Part shown: in pieces, positions 59,556 through 64,000 of the stretch | Layout: each line of letters starts with the position of its first letter | Position numbering within the stretch: position 1 is the first letter of the stretch | NCBI GenBank assembly: GCA_022601195.1 | Contig: JAHZIX010000044.1 | Span: 124,001 to 188,000, forward strand | DNA length: 64,000 nt | Source: Deltaproteobacteria bacterium | Lineage (GTDB): Bacteria > Acidobacteriota > Thermoanaerobaculia > Multivoradales > JAHZIX01 | Direction: 5' to 3' | Translations under genes and position numbers: made by a program | Notes under the pieces: generated by a model | What the model was told of the DNA's origin: nothing | What the model saw: the letters and a program-made list of their open reading frames with translations, nothing else | Database searches by the model: none

Positions 59556-59653
59556 GGGATACCTCCTGGGTGTCCAAGGGGGCGCGGGAGCTGTCTCATC
59601 AGAGTCGCTCCCCTCGCCACCGGAATTCAAGGGCCCGGAGCGACGCCCCGAGC

Positions 59654-59677
59654 GGCTACCCTGATCCTTGGGTAGCC
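59654..59677 (-). terminator. Hairpin between carB and the beta-helix gene
   Basis: GGCTACCC (59654-59661) and GGGTAGCC (59670-59677) form an 8-bp stem with loop TGATCCTT. It lies 95 nt past the carB stop on the minus strand. A T-rich stretch follows only on the plus strand, so terminator function for carB is uncertain. Confidence 0.4.
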
Positions 59678-59771
59678 CTCTTTCGCCCCGCAAGACAGAG
59701 AAGGTGAGGTTTGGTGAGGAAAGGTTTAAAAGGGTTAGAAAAGGTGAGGAGAAGCCCCAGGCGGTTCCAGC

Positions 59772-62999
<3,228 letters not shown>

Positions 63000-63162
63000 G
63001 AGAAAACTACCCTCACTTCCGGCGACAGAGTGTAGCCCAGGATGGCGTGCGAGGAAGACCTTTCCCGGCTTCGAAGTGAAAAGTTGGACATCCGTGAGGC
63101 ACCTCACGATGTCAGGCTGGTTGGCAAAGCAAGCTAGAAGCCTCTTGGGGCAAACGAACGAA

Positions 63163-63193
63163 GGCCCCGGTTCCGCACAGCGAAACCGGGGCC
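63163..63193 (-). terminator. Strong hairpin terminator upstream of carB
   Basis: GGCCCCGGTT (63163-63172) and AACCGGGGCC (63184-63193) form a perfect 10-bp stem. On the minus strand the structure is followed by TTCGTTCGTTTG, T-rich as expected for an intrinsic terminator. It would end transcription from the ATPase gene, or from a non-coding RNA in 63194-63475. Confidence 0.7.
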
Positions 63194-63475
63194 AATCGGG
63201 TCTGTCTCGGTGGCGTCAGGTGTCCCGTTATCGGGGATACCCTCCACATTTGCCACGGAGGCGTTGGAGGACTCCGTTAACGGAGCGCCACCTCCATCAA
63301 ACCAGGTTTACTCGAATCCACTGGACCACCTCCTCTCTGGGCGTGCCCACAATGCGGCGGGTCCTCACCCACCCGACCCCCCAGGCCGCCCGAACCCGGT
63401 GAAGCCGCCGAACGACTAGATAGCCGCTCGGGGACACGATAAAAATATGGTGTGGCAAACGGGCTCTTCTGTCAA
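63194..63475 (-). other. Non-coding, hairpin-rich region; candidate small RNA or leader
   Basis: About 340 bases between the ATPase stop and the terminator carry no convincing protein gene. On the minus strand there is TTGACA (63475-63470), an AT-rich CCATATTTTTATCG around 63450-63437 (spacing longer than ideal), then a GC-rich stretch with hairpins. These include the perfect palindrome CTCCGTTAACGGAG (63273-63286) and CCCG-TTAT-CGGG (63226-63237), and the strong terminator lies at the end. This is the layout of a ~250-nt non-coding RNA, but I cannot match it to 6S, RNase P, SRP or tmRNA. Confidence 0.35.
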
Positions 63476-63532
63476 GTCTCCTCCCCGTTCGGAAGTGCCC
63501 TACTTTGACTTCGCTCCGCCAGCGAGTCCCCC

Positions 63533-64000
63533 TCAGTACTCCCCAATCTGCATCTTCAGCTCGGCGATACGACGGTTGACCTCCGGCAGGGCCATGGCCC
63601 GGAATTGATCCGGGAGAAACCTCTCATCGGTGCACTCTTTGACCGCCAGCAGGTCCATGAATTCCAACCGGTCGATATGAGCAGAAGGCCGGAAGTCATC
63701 GATGACCTCTTTGACCACCTCCGGTAGGGATCGCTTCGCCACTGGCTCCTCCTCCGAGCCTGCCGAATCCTGGCTCTCAGAAGTACCCTGGCTGACCAAG
63801 CGGCCCTGTGCATCAAATAGGCCCTGGGTTTCGTACAAGCGTAGAGCTCGGACCAGGATGCCTTCCATCTCGTTGCCCCCCAATTGGCGATCGTCGGGTA
63901 GCTCCGGTAAGGCTTTCTTGTCGATCTCTAATCCCACTTTGCGAGCCATGGCATAAAAAAGATCGTGACGGCTGGCTGGGTCCTGAGGCGGAAAAAGAGG
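63533..64000 (-). CDS. Partial: C-terminus of an AAA-type ATPase
   Basis: The minus-strand frame is open to the right edge, giving the last 155 residues of a longer protein; an internal ATG at 63949 is not the real start. Across the edge the sequence reads PLFPPQDPASRHDLFYAMAR, then LPDDRQLGGNEMEGILVRAL, the form of the small helical lid that follows an AAA+ nucleotide-binding domain (sensor-2 region). A Ser/Glu-rich linker (about TSESQDSAGSEEE) leads to a final helical segment (FRPSAHIDRLEFMDLLAVKE, NRRIAELKMQIGEY). The P-loop lies outside the window, so subfamily is unknown. Confidence 0.65.
   Translation of the reverse strand, partial: PLFPPQDPASRHDLFYAMARKVGLEIDKKALPELPDDRQLGGNEMEGILVRALRLYETQGLFDAQGRLVSQGTSESQDSAGSEEEPVAKRSLPEVVKEVIDDFRPSAHIDRLEFMDLLAVKECTDERFLPDQFRAMALPEVNRRIAELKMQIGEY

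Noticed and set aside
63210..63419. Plus-strand ORF of 69 codons upstream of carB
   Set aside because: Proline-rich, no ribosome site, and embedded in hairpins and a terminator; non-coding is more likely.

Overview
This is a bacterial chromosome segment of roughly 55-60% GC by eye. Its gene families point to the phylum Acidobacteriota, perhaps near Thermoanaerobaculia. The support is two VWFA proteins of the acidobacterial type, a GWxTD-domain protein, a CRTAC1/UnbV repeat protein beside a multiheme cytochrome with TPRs, a HAF-repeat protein, a C-terminal DGFESGD tail, and CadC-like wHTH-TPR and ECF-linked modules. This is an inference from gene content; the window has no rRNA, tRNA, CRISPR array or transposase gene.

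Layout. 1-3521 (minus): gdhA and, downstream, a protein with two receiver-like domains and a PEP/pyruvate-binding domain that runs off the left edge. 3951-6192 (plus): a secreted M43 metalloprotease and phenylalanine hydroxylase. 6230-12159 (minus): a tightly packed operon of multiheme cytochrome-TPR, CRTAC1, YdcF and the pterin dehydratase that serves phenylalanine hydroxylase. 12330-15888: KDPG aldolase and two secreted repeat proteins that converge and overlap. 16038-18663 (minus): folE, GWxTD, a KAS III enzyme and a small Cys/His protein. 18881-19117 (plus): a selenoprotein W (Rdx family) whose reading frame is interrupted by an in-frame UGA, with a SECIS-like hairpin just downstream. 19392-25514 (plus): four genes overlapping by 4 nt each, namely ECF-like sigma factor, CHAT-domain lipoprotein, membrane protein resembling an anti-sigma factor, and divergent secreted subtilase. 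25721-33118: a PTPS homologue, an AmpG-like transporter, a sigma factor with a YfbK-like VWA protein, an RlmD-type methyltransferase and an archaeal-type GAPDH homologue. 33245-42874: VWA, OmpA, TlpA, K+ channel, S4, TPR and small secreted proteins. 43053-49636 (minus): housekeeping genes (AI-2E transporter, DinB, FumC, thiolase, YchF). 49735-57801: a REPIN/MITE-like inverted repeat, then a YtrA-regulated ABC exporter with three paralogous permeases and a CadC-like TPR regulator. 57870-64000 (minus): beta-helix protein, carB, a hairpin-rich intergenic region, and the C-terminus of an AAA-type ATPase.

The genes connect in several ways. phhA, phhB, folE and the PTPS homologue all concern pterins, although the PTPS active site looks like the folate-type PTPS-III rather than a biopterin enzyme. 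Two separate sigma-factor cassettes sit within 11 kb and each is translationally coupled to its partner genes. Extracellular and envelope proteins are unusually frequent.

The most notable points are the selenoprotein hidden by its UGA codon, the sigma/CHAT/anti-sigma/subtilase cassette, the apparently leaderless YtrA promoter, and the mobile palindromic repeat.
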